Assembly (NCBI RefSeq): GCF_008329605.1
Contig: NZ_NPKO01000004.1
Coordinates: forward strand, 62,001 to 126,000
DNA from: Mycolicibacterium sp. P9-64
GTDB lineage: Bacteria > Actinomycetota > Actinomycetes > Mycobacteriales > Mycobacteriaceae
DNA length: 64,000 nt
Direction of reading: 5' to 3'
Part shown: positions 28,320-39,800 of the stretch, piece by piece
Numbering within the stretch: position 1 is the stretch's first letter
Layout: every line of letters starts with the position of its first letter
Made by a program: the position numbers and the translations under genes
The notes under the pieces: model-generated
Told to the model about the DNA's origin: nothing
Database searches by the model: none
The model's input: only the letters and a program-made list of their open reading frames with translations

Positions 28320-29429
28320 TCAGCCGTCCAGGTCATGGACGGCACTTTCCTTCCACGCCAATGTGATTGGCGCTCCGTGATCGACGTTCGGGGGGAGCCA
28401 GGTGCTCGCGGTGAGAACCGTGGCGGTCAGGGTGACACCGGGTGGGGCGTTCGCGACGATCCGGGTGGTCGGCCCGGCGTAGATGACTTCGGACACCGTC
28501 GCCTCGACTGTTCGCACGCCTGGCACGGGGTCGGTGTCCGGCGCGAAGACGGCGATGCGCTCTGGCCGAATCGCGAACAGGCCGGGCCTGCCGACAAGCG
28601 TCTCGGCCGCGGCCCCGTCGAGAACATTGGCCGTCCCCACGAAGTCGGCGACGAAACGGTTGGCAGGTTTCTCGTAGACGTCCCTGGCTCGGCCGACCTG
28701 TTCGATGCGGCCGTCGTTGAACACGGCGAGGCGGTCGCACAGCGTGAGTGCCTCGTCCTGGTCGTGGGTGACGATGACGAACGTGATGCCAACCTCGCGC
28801 TGAATGGCCTTCAACTCGACCTGCATCTGCTCGCGCAGCTTGAGGTCGAGTGCGCCGAGGGGCTCGTCGAGCAGCAGCACGCGTGGACGGCCGACCAGGG
28901 CTCTGGCCAACGCGACGCGTTGACGCTGCCCACCCGACAACTGGGCGGGGCGGCGCGATGCCTGAGCGGTGAGCTGGACCATGTCGAGGGCGTCGGCGGT
29001 GCGACTCCTTCGCTCGGCCTTCGACACGCCGCGCACCTTCAGCCCGTACTCGACGTTTTGGGCCACCGTCATGTGGGGAAAGAGCGCGTACTCCTGGAAC
29101 ACGGTGTTGACGTCGCGGGTCCGGGCCGGCCACGAGGTGACGTCAACCCCACCGAGCCGGATGCTGCCCGCGGTGGGCTGTTCGAAGCCGGCGATCATCC
29201 GCAGCACGGTGGTCTTGCCGGACCCGGAGGGGCCGAGGATCGCGAACAGTTCGCCGTCCTCGACGGTGAGGTCGGCACCATCGACGGCGACCACGCCGTT
29301 GGTACCGCGCTCGTGGAACACCTTGCGGACGCCGATCAACTCGATCTGCGCCACCCCCTGGGCGGCGGTGCTCGAACGTGGCCCGTTCGAGGGCATGGTG
29401 GCGGTCCCGGAGTCCGGCCCAGCAGGCAT
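28320..29429 (-). CDS. ABC transporter ATP-binding protein (PotA-like)
   Basis: A 369-residue ATPase energising the downstream permeases. Walker A is GPSGSGKTT, the Q-loop FQEYALFPHM, the ABC signature LSGGQRQRVALARAL, Walker B VLLLDEPLGALD and the switch histidine VTHDQDEAL. A C-terminal TOBE regulatory domain (about residues 275-369) follows. The start is ambiguous: ATG 29429 or ATG 29396, neither with a strong ribosome site. It is the first gene of the operon; the 182-bp gap to the divergent Rv2525c-like gene holds the promoter. Confidence 0.92.
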   Translation of the reverse strand: MPAGPDSGTATMPSNGPRSSTAAQGVAQIELIGVRKVFHERGTNGVVAVDGADLTVEDGELFAILGPSGSGKTTVLRMIAGFEQPTAGSIRLGGVDVTSWPARTRDVNTVFQEYALFPHMTVAQNVEYGLKVRGVSKAERRSRTADALDMVQLTAQASRRPAQLSGGQRQRVALARALVGRPRVLLLDEPLGALDLKLREQMQVELKAIQREVGITFVIVTHDQDEALTLCDRLAVFNDGRIEQVGRARDVYEKPANRFVADFVGTANVLDGAAAETLVGRPGLFAIRPERIAVFAPDTDPVPGVRTVEATVSEVIYAGPTTRIVANAPPGVTLTATVLTASTWLPPNVDHGAPITLAWKESAVHDLDG

Positions 29430-29611
29430 GGCGAGAATCGTATGGATCGGTGGGTCGAACTGCAGCCCAAAGCATGGATTTCGAATGGAATCGATGTCTT
29501 TTCGACTGTTTTCGTCTGTCAGCGCCCTTGGGCCACGATCCACAAACTTGATGCCGCTGTGACCAGTGGCGCTGATGAGGATATTGAGGCAGTTGTCATA
29601 TCCTGGGGCAC

Positions 29612-30346
29612 ATGGCGATGTCCCGGCGTGACGTGCTGAAGTACGCAGCCGCCGCGCCGGCCGTGCTCGGTCTTGGCGGCACGTTGGCAGCGGTCTCCGC
29701 AACGACCGGTACGCCATCGGCGGCCGCGGCACCCCTCGGCGTCCTGCTCGACTACGCAGCAGGTGTGATCAAGGCAGCCGACATCCGCGCGGCCGGAGCC
29801 TCGGGCGCGATCAGGTATGTCTCGGACCGCCGTCCCGGCGGTCAGTGGATGCTCGGAAAGCCCATCCAGCTACCCGAGGCTCGTGACCTCTACAAGAGCG
29901 GGCTGAAGATCGTGTCCTGCTATCAGTACGGCAAGCAGGACACTGCTGACTGGCTCGGCGGTCAGAATGCCGGCATTCGGCACGCCAAGCGGGGCTGGCA
30001 GCTGCACGTCGCCGCAGGTGGGTCCTATGGCGCACCCATCTACGCATCGATCGACGACGACCCCACATTGGACCAGTACAAGCAGCAAGTCGTGCCCTAT
30101 CTGAAGGCCTGGGAGTCCGTGCTCGGACGCCAGCGGGTCGGGGTCTACGCCAATTCGAAGACCATCGACTGGGCATTGCAAGACGGCATCGGCTCGTACT
30201 TCTGGCAACACAACTGGGGATCGCCGAAGGGATTCACACATCCGGCGGCGCACCTGCATCAGGTCGAGATCGACAAGCAGAGTGTTGGGGGTGTGGGCGT
30301 CGACATCAACCACGTTCTGAAGCCCCAATTCGGCCAGTGGGACTAA
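29612..30346 (+). CDS. Rv2525c-like secreted protein, TAT signal plus DUF1906 glycoside-hydrolase-like domain
   Basis: A 244-residue protein. A twin-arginine motif (SRRDVLKYAAAAP) at residues 4-16 and an Ala-rich stretch ending near AAA-P form a TAT export signal. The rest is the DUF1906 TIM-barrel-like domain: GVLLDYAAG, GAIRYVSDRRP, IVSCYQYGKQD and IYASIDDDP supply the acidic residues expected in the pocket. The M. tuberculosis homologue (about 240 residues) is exported by TAT and linked to cell-wall biology and beta-lactam susceptibility; it also sits beside fas. The weak inverted repeat 30348-30365 followed by TTTT could be its terminator. Confidence 0.9.
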   Translation: MAMSRRDVLKYAAAAPAVLGLGGTLAAVSATTGTPSAAAAPLGVLLDYAAGVIKAADIRAAGASGAIRYVSDRRPGGQWMLGKPIQLPEARDLYKSGLKIVSCYQYGKQDTADWLGGQNAGIRHAKRGWQLHVAAGGSYGAPIYASIDDDPTLDQYKQQVVPYLKAWESVLGRQRVGVYANSKTIDWALQDGIGSYFWQHNWGSPKGFTHPAAHLHQVEIDKQSVGGVGVDINHVLKPQFGQWD

Positions 30347-30885
30347 GACTTACTGACCGGTAAGTTTTGACAGCAAACTTTCGGGCGTGCGCCGCCTGTT
30401 TGGGTAGACACATCGGTCGAAGTTGTCGCCTCGTGCGAGGCTGCGACGATCCCGTCGGGCATCGACGAATTTCACATAACGATTAGGTAACAATACTGCC
30501 TTGATCTGCGCTGTTGTTGCTACTCGACCGTAACCACGCGCATGCAGGACGTTTGTCCCGGAAGACTCGTGGCCCGCCCGAAGCCCGCGTTACGCAATAC
30601 GTGGTTACCCGAGCGTAGAACTCGCCAGTAACCATTTAGGCGCAGAAAATGGTCCTGGTTCTCATGACACTCTTATGGGGCTGGCCCGTCCGCTGGGCTG
30701 CCCGGGAAGGGCAGTCCGGCCGCACTCCTCAGCGCCCGAGGAGACGAGACCGGAGCCAGCGAGATTCGACGCCGAATCGCACGACCCCGCATGCGAGCGG
30801 GGCCGAGCCGCCGAGAAGACCAGACAGATCGCAGCCCGAAGACGACAGCGATACGCGCCCCGCGCACCGAGGAGATGGACAAGAC
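30347..30885 (+). promoter_or_regulatory. Long upstream region of fas with repeated GTAACC motifs
   Basis: A 539-bp gene-free stretch. It contains GTAACCACG (30530-30538) and its inverse CGTGGTTAC (30600-30608), a further GTAACCA at 30628, and GGTAACAAT near 30486. The fas promoters of mycobacteria are known to be controlled by FasR at several conserved operators; these motifs are the natural candidates, but the match to the published FasR site could not be checked. The frame open from 30649 in phase with fas has no protein-like character before GTG 30886. Confidence 0.45.
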
Positions 30886-33800
30886 GTGACGATCAATGAG
30901 CAGAACCGAGTTTCCACCGGCCGCACCGACGCAGGCGACACGTCGTCTTCCCTGACCGGCGCACACGCGCTGGTCGACCTGCTCAACGCCGGCGAACCGT
31001 ATGCCGTCGCGTTCGGCGGACAGGGTGGCAACTGGCTGGAGAACCTCGAAGAGCTGATCAGCTCGGCGGGCATCGAGTCCGAGCTCAGCGAGGTCGTCGG
31101 CGAGGCGCAGCTCCTGCTCGAGCCCGTCGCCCGCGAGCTCGTGGTCGTGCGGCCGATCGGCTTCCAGCCGATTCAGTGGGTGCGCGCGCTGGCCGCCGAC
31201 GAGCCGCTGCCCACCTCCAAGCAGCTCACGACCGCCGCAATCTCCGGACCCGGCATCCTGCTGGCGCAGATGGCCGCCATTCGCGCCGTGAAGCGTCAGG
31301 GGCTCGATCTCGATGGCACGCCGCCCGTCGCCATGGCCGGGCACTCACAGGGCACCATGGCCTGCGAATCGCTCAAGGCCAACGGGGCCCGCGACGCCGA
31401 GCTGCTTGCGCTGCTGCAGCTGATCGGTGCGGCGGGGTCGCTGGTGTCGCGACGTCGGGGCATGGTCGGGCGCGGCGACAAGTCGCCGATGGTATCGGTG
31501 ACCAATGCCGATCCCGATCGGATCGCCGAACTGCTCGAGGACTTCTCCACCGACGTACGCACGGTGCTCCCGCCGGTGCTGTCGATCCGCAATGGTCGCC
31601 GGTCGGTCGTCATCACCGGCACCCCGGAGCAGCTGGCCCGGTTCGAGCTGTACTGCAGCAAGGTCACCGAGAAGGAAGAGGCCGAGCGCAAGAGCAAGCT
31701 GCGCGGCGGCGCGGTCTTCGCACCGGTGTTCCACAGCGTGCAGGTCGAGGTCGGCTTCCACACCCCGCGTCTGGCTGACGGCGTCGAACTCGTCGACCGC
31801 TGGGCCGCCAAGTGCGGTATCGATGCCGAGCTCGCTCACGAGATGACCGAGTCGATCTTCGTCCGTCCCATCGACTGGGTCGCCGAGGTCGAGCGGCTGC
31901 ACCAGGCAGGCGCGCGCTGGATCATCGATCTGGGCCCCAGCGACACCATCACCCGTGTCACCGCCCCCGTCATTCGCGGTCTCGGCGTCGGCATCGTCGC
32001 CGCGGCGACCCGTGCCGGACAGCGCAACCTGTTCACCGTCGGCGCTGCCCCCGAGGTCGCGCCCGCATGGTCGAGCTACGCGCCGTCGATCGTCACGCTG
32101 CCCGACGGGTCGACCAAGCTGTCGACGAAGTTCACCCGCCTCACCGGACGCTCGCCGATCCTCCTTGCCGGCATGACGCCGACCACCGTCGACGCCAAGA
32201 TCGTCGCCGCGGCGGCCAACGCAGGGCACTGGGCCGAGCTCGCCGGTGGCGGCCAGGTCACCGAACCCATCTTCGACGCGCGCATCGAGGAGTTGACCCA
32301 ACTTCTCGAACCGGGCCGTGCCATCCAGTTCAACACGCTGTTCCTCGACCCGTACCTGTGGAAGCTGCAGGTTGGCGGAAAGCGCTTGGTGCAGAAGGCC
32401 CGCCAGTCCGGCGCGCCGATCGACGGCGTCGTCGTCAGCGCGGGCATCCCAGATCTCGAGGAGGCCGTCGACCTGATCGACGAGCTCAACGAGATCGGCA
32501 TCACCCACGTGGTGTTCAAGCCGGGCACCGTCGACCAGATCAAGGCCGTCATCAAGATCGCCGCCGAGGTCCCCAACCGCGAGGTCATCGTGCACATCGA
32601 GGGCGGCCGCGCAGGCGGACACCACTCGTGGGAAGACCTCGACGACCTGCTGGTGTCGACGTACGGCGATCTGCGCAAGCTCCCCAACATCACGCTGTGC
32701 GTCGGTGGCGGCATCGGCACCCCCGAGCGTGCCGCGGAGTACCTGTCCGGCCGCTGGGCCGCGCGCTACGGCTTCCCCGACATGCCGGTCGACGGCATCC
32801 TGGTCGGCACGGCGGCGATGGCGACCCTCGAGGCGACCACCTCGCCCGCCGTGAAGCAGCTGCTGGTCGAGACCACCGGCACCGACAGCTGGGTTGGAGC
32901 AGGAAAGGCCCAGGGCGGCATGGCGTCCGGGCGCAGCCAGCTCGGCGCAGACATCCACGAGATCGACAACACCGCGTCGCGTTGCGGTCGCCTGCTCGAC
33001 GAGGTCGCAGGCGACGCCGACGCGGTCGCAGAACGGCGCGACGAGATCATCGCCGCGATGGCCGACACCGCCAAGCCGTACTTCGGCGACGTCGCCGACA
33101 TGACGTATCTGCAGTGGGTGCAGCGCTACGTCGAGCTGGCAATCGGCGACGGCGACAGCACCGCCGACACCAAGAAGGCCGACTCGCCGTGGCTGGACAT
33201 CAGCTGGCGCGACCGGTTCGAGGAGATGCTGAAGCGGGCCGAGGCCCGTCTGCATCCCGCGGACTCCGGCCCGATCGAGACGCTGTACGCCGTGAGCCCC
33301 GAAGGTGAAGCGCTGCTTGAGGATCCGCAGCGGGCCATCGCGGAGCTGCTCGCGCGCTACCCCGATGCGGAGACCGTCAAGCTGCACCCCGCAGACCTGC
33401 CGTTCTTCGTCACCCTGTGCAAGACCCTCGGCAAGCCGGTCAACTTCGTCCCCGTCATCGACAAGGACGTTCGCCGCTGGTGGCGCAGTGACTCGCTGTG
33501 GCAGGCGCACGACGCGCGCTACACCGCCGACCAGGTCTGCATCATTCCCGGCACGGAGGCCGTCGCGGGCATCACCCGCGTCGACGAGCCCGTCGGTGAG
33601 CTGCTCGACCGCTTCGAGCAGGCGTCCATCGACGAGGTAATCGCCTCCGGCGCAGAGGCTCCCGCCGTGGTGTCGCGCCGTCAGGCCCGCGCCGACGTGA
33701 CCGGCCCGCTGGCCGTCGTGCTCGACTCGCCCGACGTGCTGTGGGCAGGCCGCACCGCGATCAACCCGGTGCACCGCATCGGCGAGCCGAGCGAGTGGCA

Positions 33801-36800
33801 GGTGCACGAGAACCGGGCTCCGGAGGGCAGGAGCGAAGCGACCGGGGATTCGGTTAGAGCGACACACCCGTCCACGGGTGCACGGCTCGAGCTGGCCGGC
33901 GAGCACGTGGTGCTGTCGGTTCCGCTTTCCGACATCTGGATCACCATCCGCTTCACCCTGCCGACCGCCACGGTCGACGGCGGCATGCCGGTCGTCACCA
34001 CCGAGGATGCGTCGTCCGCGATGCGCGCCGTATTGGCGATCGCCGCGGGCGTCGAGAGCCCGGAAGCCCTTCCTCCGGTGACCAACGACAGCACCACCGT
34101 CACGGTCTCCTGGGACCCGGAAGAGGTTGCCGACCACACCGGCGTCACCGCGACGTTCGGCGCGCCACTGGCACCCGGCCTGACGCTGGTGCCGGACGCA
34201 CTGGTCGGCCGCACCTGGCCCGCCGTGTTCTCCGTGATCGGTGCGGCAGTCACCGACGCCGGCTTCCCGGTCGTGGAGGGCCTGCTGAGCCTGGTGCACC
34301 TCGACCACGCGGCGCACCTGCTCGCGCCGATGCCCAAGGTCAGGGCCGAATTGAGCGTCACCGCAACGGCTTCGCCAGCCGTCGACACCGAGGTCGGCCG
34401 CGTTGTGCCGGTCGAGGTGACCATCTCCGATTCAGATGGCACCGTGCTGGCGAAGTTGCAGGAGCGGTTCGCGATCCGCGGCCGCACCGGCGCCGTCGCG
34501 TTGTCCGACCCGGAGCGTGCCGGCGGGGCGATCACCGACAATGCCACCGACACGCCTCGCCGCCGCCGTCGCGACGTCACCGTCACGGCGCCGACCGACA
34601 TGAGTGCGTTCGCCGTGGTGTCCGGTGACCACAACCCGATCCACACCGACCGTGCTGCCGCACTGCTCGCCGGGCTGAAAACGCCCATCGTGCATGGCAT
34701 GTGGCTGTCGGCCGCAGCGCAGCACGTCGTCACCGCCACCGACGGCCGGGCTACCCCGCCCGCACGTCTGGTGGGCTGGACCTCCCGCTTCCTCGGCATG
34801 GTCCTGCCCGGCGACGACATCGAGTTCCGCGTCGATCGCGTCGGCATCGACCGCGGTGCGGAGATCATCGAGGTCACTGCCAAGGTCGGTACCGACCTCG
34901 TCATGTCGGCGACGGCCCAGCTGGCCGCACCGAAGACGGTGTACGCGTTCCCGGGTCAGGGCATTCAGTACAAGGGCATGGGCATGGAGGTCCGTAGCCG
35001 GTCCAAGGCGGCCCGCAAGGTGTGGGACGTCGCGGACAAGTTCACCCGCGAAACCCTCGGGTTCTCAGTGCTTCACGTGGTCAGGGACAACCCGACCGGC
35101 CTGATCGCGAGTGGCGTGCACTACCACCACCCCGAGGGCGTGCTGTACCTGACGCAGTTCACCCAGGTCGCCATGGCGACGGTGGCTGCCGCCCAGGTAG
35201 CCGAGATGCGCGAGCAGGGTGCGTTCGTCGAGGACGCGATCGCCTGCGGCCACTCAGTCGGTGAATACACCGCGCTGGCATGCGTTTCCGGCGTGTACCC
35301 GCTGGAGGCACTGCTCGAGGTGGTGTTCCACCGCGGCAGCAAGATGCACGACATCGTCCCGCGTGACGAGCACGGTCGCTCCAACTACCGGCTCGCCGCC
35401 ATCCGGCCGTCGCAGATCGACCTCCCCGACGACGAGGTGCCCGCGTTCATCGACGGGATCGCCGAGAGCACTGGCGAATTCCTGCAGATCGTGAACTACA
35501 ACCTTCGTGGCTCGCAGTACGCCATCGCCGGCACGGTGCGCGGTCTCGAGGTGCTGGAGGAAGAAGTCGAGAAGCGCCGCGAGATCAGCGGCGGCAAGCG
35601 GTCGTTCATCCTGGTGCCCGGCATCGACGTGCCGTTCCACTCCTCGGTGCTGCGGGTTGGCGTCGCCGACTTCCGGCGCTCACTGGAGCGGGTCATGCCG
35701 CGCGACGCGGATCCCGAACTGCTGGTGGGCCGTTACGTCCCGAACCTGGTCCCGCGGCCGTTCACGCTGGACCGTGACTTCATCCAGGAGATTCGCGACC
35801 TGGTACCCGCCGAGCCGCTCGACGAGGTGCTCGCCGACTACGACACCTGGCGCAACGAGCGTCCGACCGAGCTGTGCCGCAAGATCGTCATCGAGCTGCT
35901 GGCCTGGCAGTTCGCCAGCCCGGTGCGCTGGATCGAAACCCAGGACCTGCTGTTCATCGAGGAGGCCGCAGGCGGGCTCGGGATCGAGCGGTTCGTCGAG
36001 ATCGGCGTGAAGTCGGCGCCGACCGTCGCCGGACTGGCCACGAATACGCTGAAGCTGCCGGAGTATTCGCACAACACGACCGAGGTGCTCAACTCCGAGC
36101 GCGACGCTGCGGTGCTGTTCGCGACCGACACCGATCCGGAGCCGGAGGCCGACGACACCCCGAGTGCAGAAGCGCCGGCACCTGCCGCGGAGGCCGCAGC
36201 TGTGGAGGCCGCGCCGGCTCCGGTGCAGGCCGCACCCAGCGGTGGCCCGCGTCCTGAGGACATCGGGTTCGACGCAGCCGACGCCACGCTCGCCCTGGTC
36301 GCCCTCTCGGCGAAGATGCGCATCGACCAGATCGAGTCGCTGGACTCCATCGAGTCGATCACCGACGGTGCATCGTCACGACGCAACCAGCTGCTGGTGG
36401 ACCTTGGCTCCGAGCTCAACCTCGGCGCGATCGATGGGGCGGCCGAGGCCGACCTGGCCGGGCTCAAGGCTCAGGTGACCAAGCTGGCCCGCACGTACAA
36501 GCCGTATGGCCCAGTGCTTTCCGACGCGATCAACGATCAGCTGCGCACGGTGCTCGGCCCCTCGGGCAGGCGGCCCGCCGCCATCGCCGAACGTGTCACC
36601 AAGACGTGGGAGCTGGGCGAGGGCTGGGCGAAGCACGTCATCGTCGAGGTCGCACTCGGTACCCGTGAGGGCACCAGCGTGCGCGGTGGTGCGCTCGGTG
36701 GGTTGCACGAGGGCGCACTGGCCGACGCCGCCACGGTGGACAAGGTCATCGACGCCGCGGTCACCGCGGTCGGCGCTCGCAAGGGTGTTTCGGTGTCGCT

Positions 36801-39800
36801 GCCTTCGTCGGGTGCCACCGGTGGAGGCGTGGTGGACTCCGCCGCGCTGACCGAGTTCGCCGAGCAGGTCACCGGCCGCGACGGCGTGCTCGCCACGACC
36901 GCCAGGATGATCCTTGGCCAACTCGGCCTCGACAACCAGGTCAGCGCACCGGAGGCCGTCAACGACGCCGAGCTGATCGACCTCGTCACCACCGAATTGG
37001 GTTCGGACTGGCCGCGTTTGGTGGCGCCGACGTTCGACGGCCGCAAGGCGGTGCTGTTCGACGACCGTTGGGCCAGTGCACGCGAGGACCTCGCGCGGCT
37101 GTGGCTGATGGACGACGGCGACATCGACGCCGACTGGGCGCGCCTCTCGGAGCGGTTCGAAGGTGCCGGGCACGTCGTTGCCACGCAGGCGAACTGGTGG
37201 CAGGGCAAGGCTCTCGCCGCTGGCCGCAACGTCCACGCGTCGCTGTATGGGCGCGCGGCAGCCGGCGCGGAGAACCCCGACAAGGGCCGCTACGCGGACG
37301 AGATCGCAGTGGTGACCGGCGCCTCCAAGGGCTCGATCGCCGCGTCGGTCGCAGCGCAGTTGCTCGATGGTGGAGCGACCGTCATCGCCACCACGTCCAA
37401 GCTGGACGACGACCGGTTGGCGTTCTACCGGACGCTCTACCGGGACAACGCCCGGTTCGGTGGCCAGCTATGGGTCGTGCCCGCGAACATGGCGTCCTAC
37501 GCCGACATCGACGCGCTCGTCGACTGGGTCGGCAACGAGCAGTCTGAAAGCCTTGGGCCGCAATCAATTCATCTGAAGGACGCCCTGACGCCGACGCTGC
37601 TGTTCCCGTTTGCGGCACCGCGCGTGGCAGGTGACCTGTCCGAGGCGGGCTCTCGCTCCGAGATGGAGATGAAGGTGCTGCTGTGGGCCGTGCAGAGGCT
37701 GATCGGTGGCCTCTCGCACATCGGCTCCGAGCGGGACATCGCCTCCCGGCTGCACGTCGTGCTGCCCGGTTCGCCGAACCGCGGCATGTTCGGTGGCGAC
37801 GGCGCCTACGGCGAGGCCAAGTCCGCGCTGGACGCGGTGGTCACCCGTTGGAAGGCCGAAACATCGTGGGCGCAGCGGGTTTCGCTGGCGCACGCGCTGA
37901 TCGGCTGGACCAAGGGCACTGGCCTGATGGGCCACAACGACGCCATCGTCGGCGCCGTCGAAGAGGCTGGCGTGACCACGTACACGACCGAGCAGATGGC
38001 ATCGATGCTGCTCGACCTGTGCGACATCGAGTCCAAGGTGGCGGCCGCGCGTGAGCCGTTGCACAAGGATCTGACCGGTGGCCTCGGCGAGATCGACATC
38101 GACATGGGCGAATTGGCTGCCAAGGCGCGCGAAGAGATGGCCGCCGAGGCTCCTGTCGACGACGAGGTGGACCTCGACACCATCCGGGCACTGCCGTCGC
38201 CTCCGCGTGGTTACTCGGCGGCACCGCCGCCGGCATGGGACGACCTCGACGTCGACCCCGCCGACCTGGTGGTCATCGTCAGCGGTGCCGAGCTCGGCCC
38301 CTACGGCTCGTCGCGCACGCGCTTCGAGATGGAGGTCTCCGGCGAGCTGTCGGCGGCCGGCGTGCTCGAACTCGCCTGGACCACTGGTCTGGTGAAGTGG
38401 GAGGACGACCCCAAGCCGGGTTGGTACGACACGCAGTCCGGCGATCTGGTCGACGAGGGCGAGCTGGTCGAGCGCTACCACGACATCGTCATCGAAAAGG
38501 TCGGCATCCGCGAGTTCGTCGAGGATGGCGCGATCCACGGTGATCTCACTGCGCCCCTGCTGGTTTCGGTCTTCCTCGACAAGGACTTCACCTTCGTGGT
38601 GTCGTCTGAGGCGGACGCCCGCGGATTCGCGCAGTTCGATCCCGAACACACCGTCATCACGCCATTGCCCGACAGCACCGACTGGCAGGTCACGCGGAAG
38701 GCGGGCACCGAGATCCGGGTGCCGCGCAAGGTCGAGATGTCGCGCACCGTTGGTGCGCAGATTCCGACCGGCTTCGACCCCACCGTGTATGGCGTGAGCC
38801 AGGACATGATGAGCTCGATCGACCGGGTGGCCCTGTGGAACCTGGTCACCACCGTCGACGCGTTCCTGTCGGCCGGATTCTCCCCGACCGAGCTGATGCG
38901 TTGGGTGCACCCCAGTTTGGTGGCAAGCACCCAGGGCACCGGTATGGGTGGGCTGACGTCCATGCAGACGATGTTCCACGGCAACCTGCTTGGCCAGAAC
39001 AAGCCGAACGACATCCTGCAGGAGGTGCTGCCAAACGTCTTCGCGGGCCACGTGGTTCAGTCCTACATCGGCAGCTATGGCGCGATGATCCACCCGGTGG
39101 CGGCGTGCGCGACCGCTGCGGTCTCCGTCGAGGAGGGTGTCGACAAGATCCGCCTGGGCAAGGCCGAGTTCGTGATCGCCGGCGGCTACGACGACCTCAC
39201 GTTGGAGGCCGTCACCGGCTTCGGTGACATGTCGGCTACTGCCGAGACTGCGACCATGCGTGCCAAGGGAATCAGCGATTCGAAGTTCTCTCGGGCCAAT
39301 GATCGGCGTCGACTTGGGTTCGTCGAGTCGCAGGGCGGCGGGACCATCCTGCTGACCCGCGGCGATCTCGCGGTCAAGATGGGCCTTCCGGTGCAGGCCG
39401 TGGTGGCCTACGCCTCGTCGTTCGGTGACGGTGTGCACACCTCGATTCCAGCTCCTGGCCTTGGCGCCCTGGGTGCTGGCCGCGGTGGCAGGGAGTCGCA
39501 GCTGGTCAAGTCGCTCGCCAAGCTCAGTGTCGGCGCGGATGACATCGCCGTGATCTCCAAGCACGACACGTCAACGCTTGCAAACGATCCCAATGAGACG
39601 GAGTTGCACGAGCGGCTCGCCGGCGCGATGGGCCGGTCGCCTGGTGCACCGTTGTTCATCGTCAGCCAGAAGAGCCTGACGGGGCACTCGAAGGGCGGTG
39701 CGGCGGCGTTCCAGATGATGGGGCTGTGCCAGATGCTGCGTGACGGCGTCATCCCGCCGAACCGGAGCCTGGACTGCGTCGACGACGAACTCGCCCATGC

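Noticed and set aside
31345..34317. 990-residue antisense open frame in fas
   Set aside because: Long antisense frames arise from high GC3 in fas. The product has His/Arg/Asp-rich random composition and no domain; fas is intact across it. The same applies to 37564-39564.
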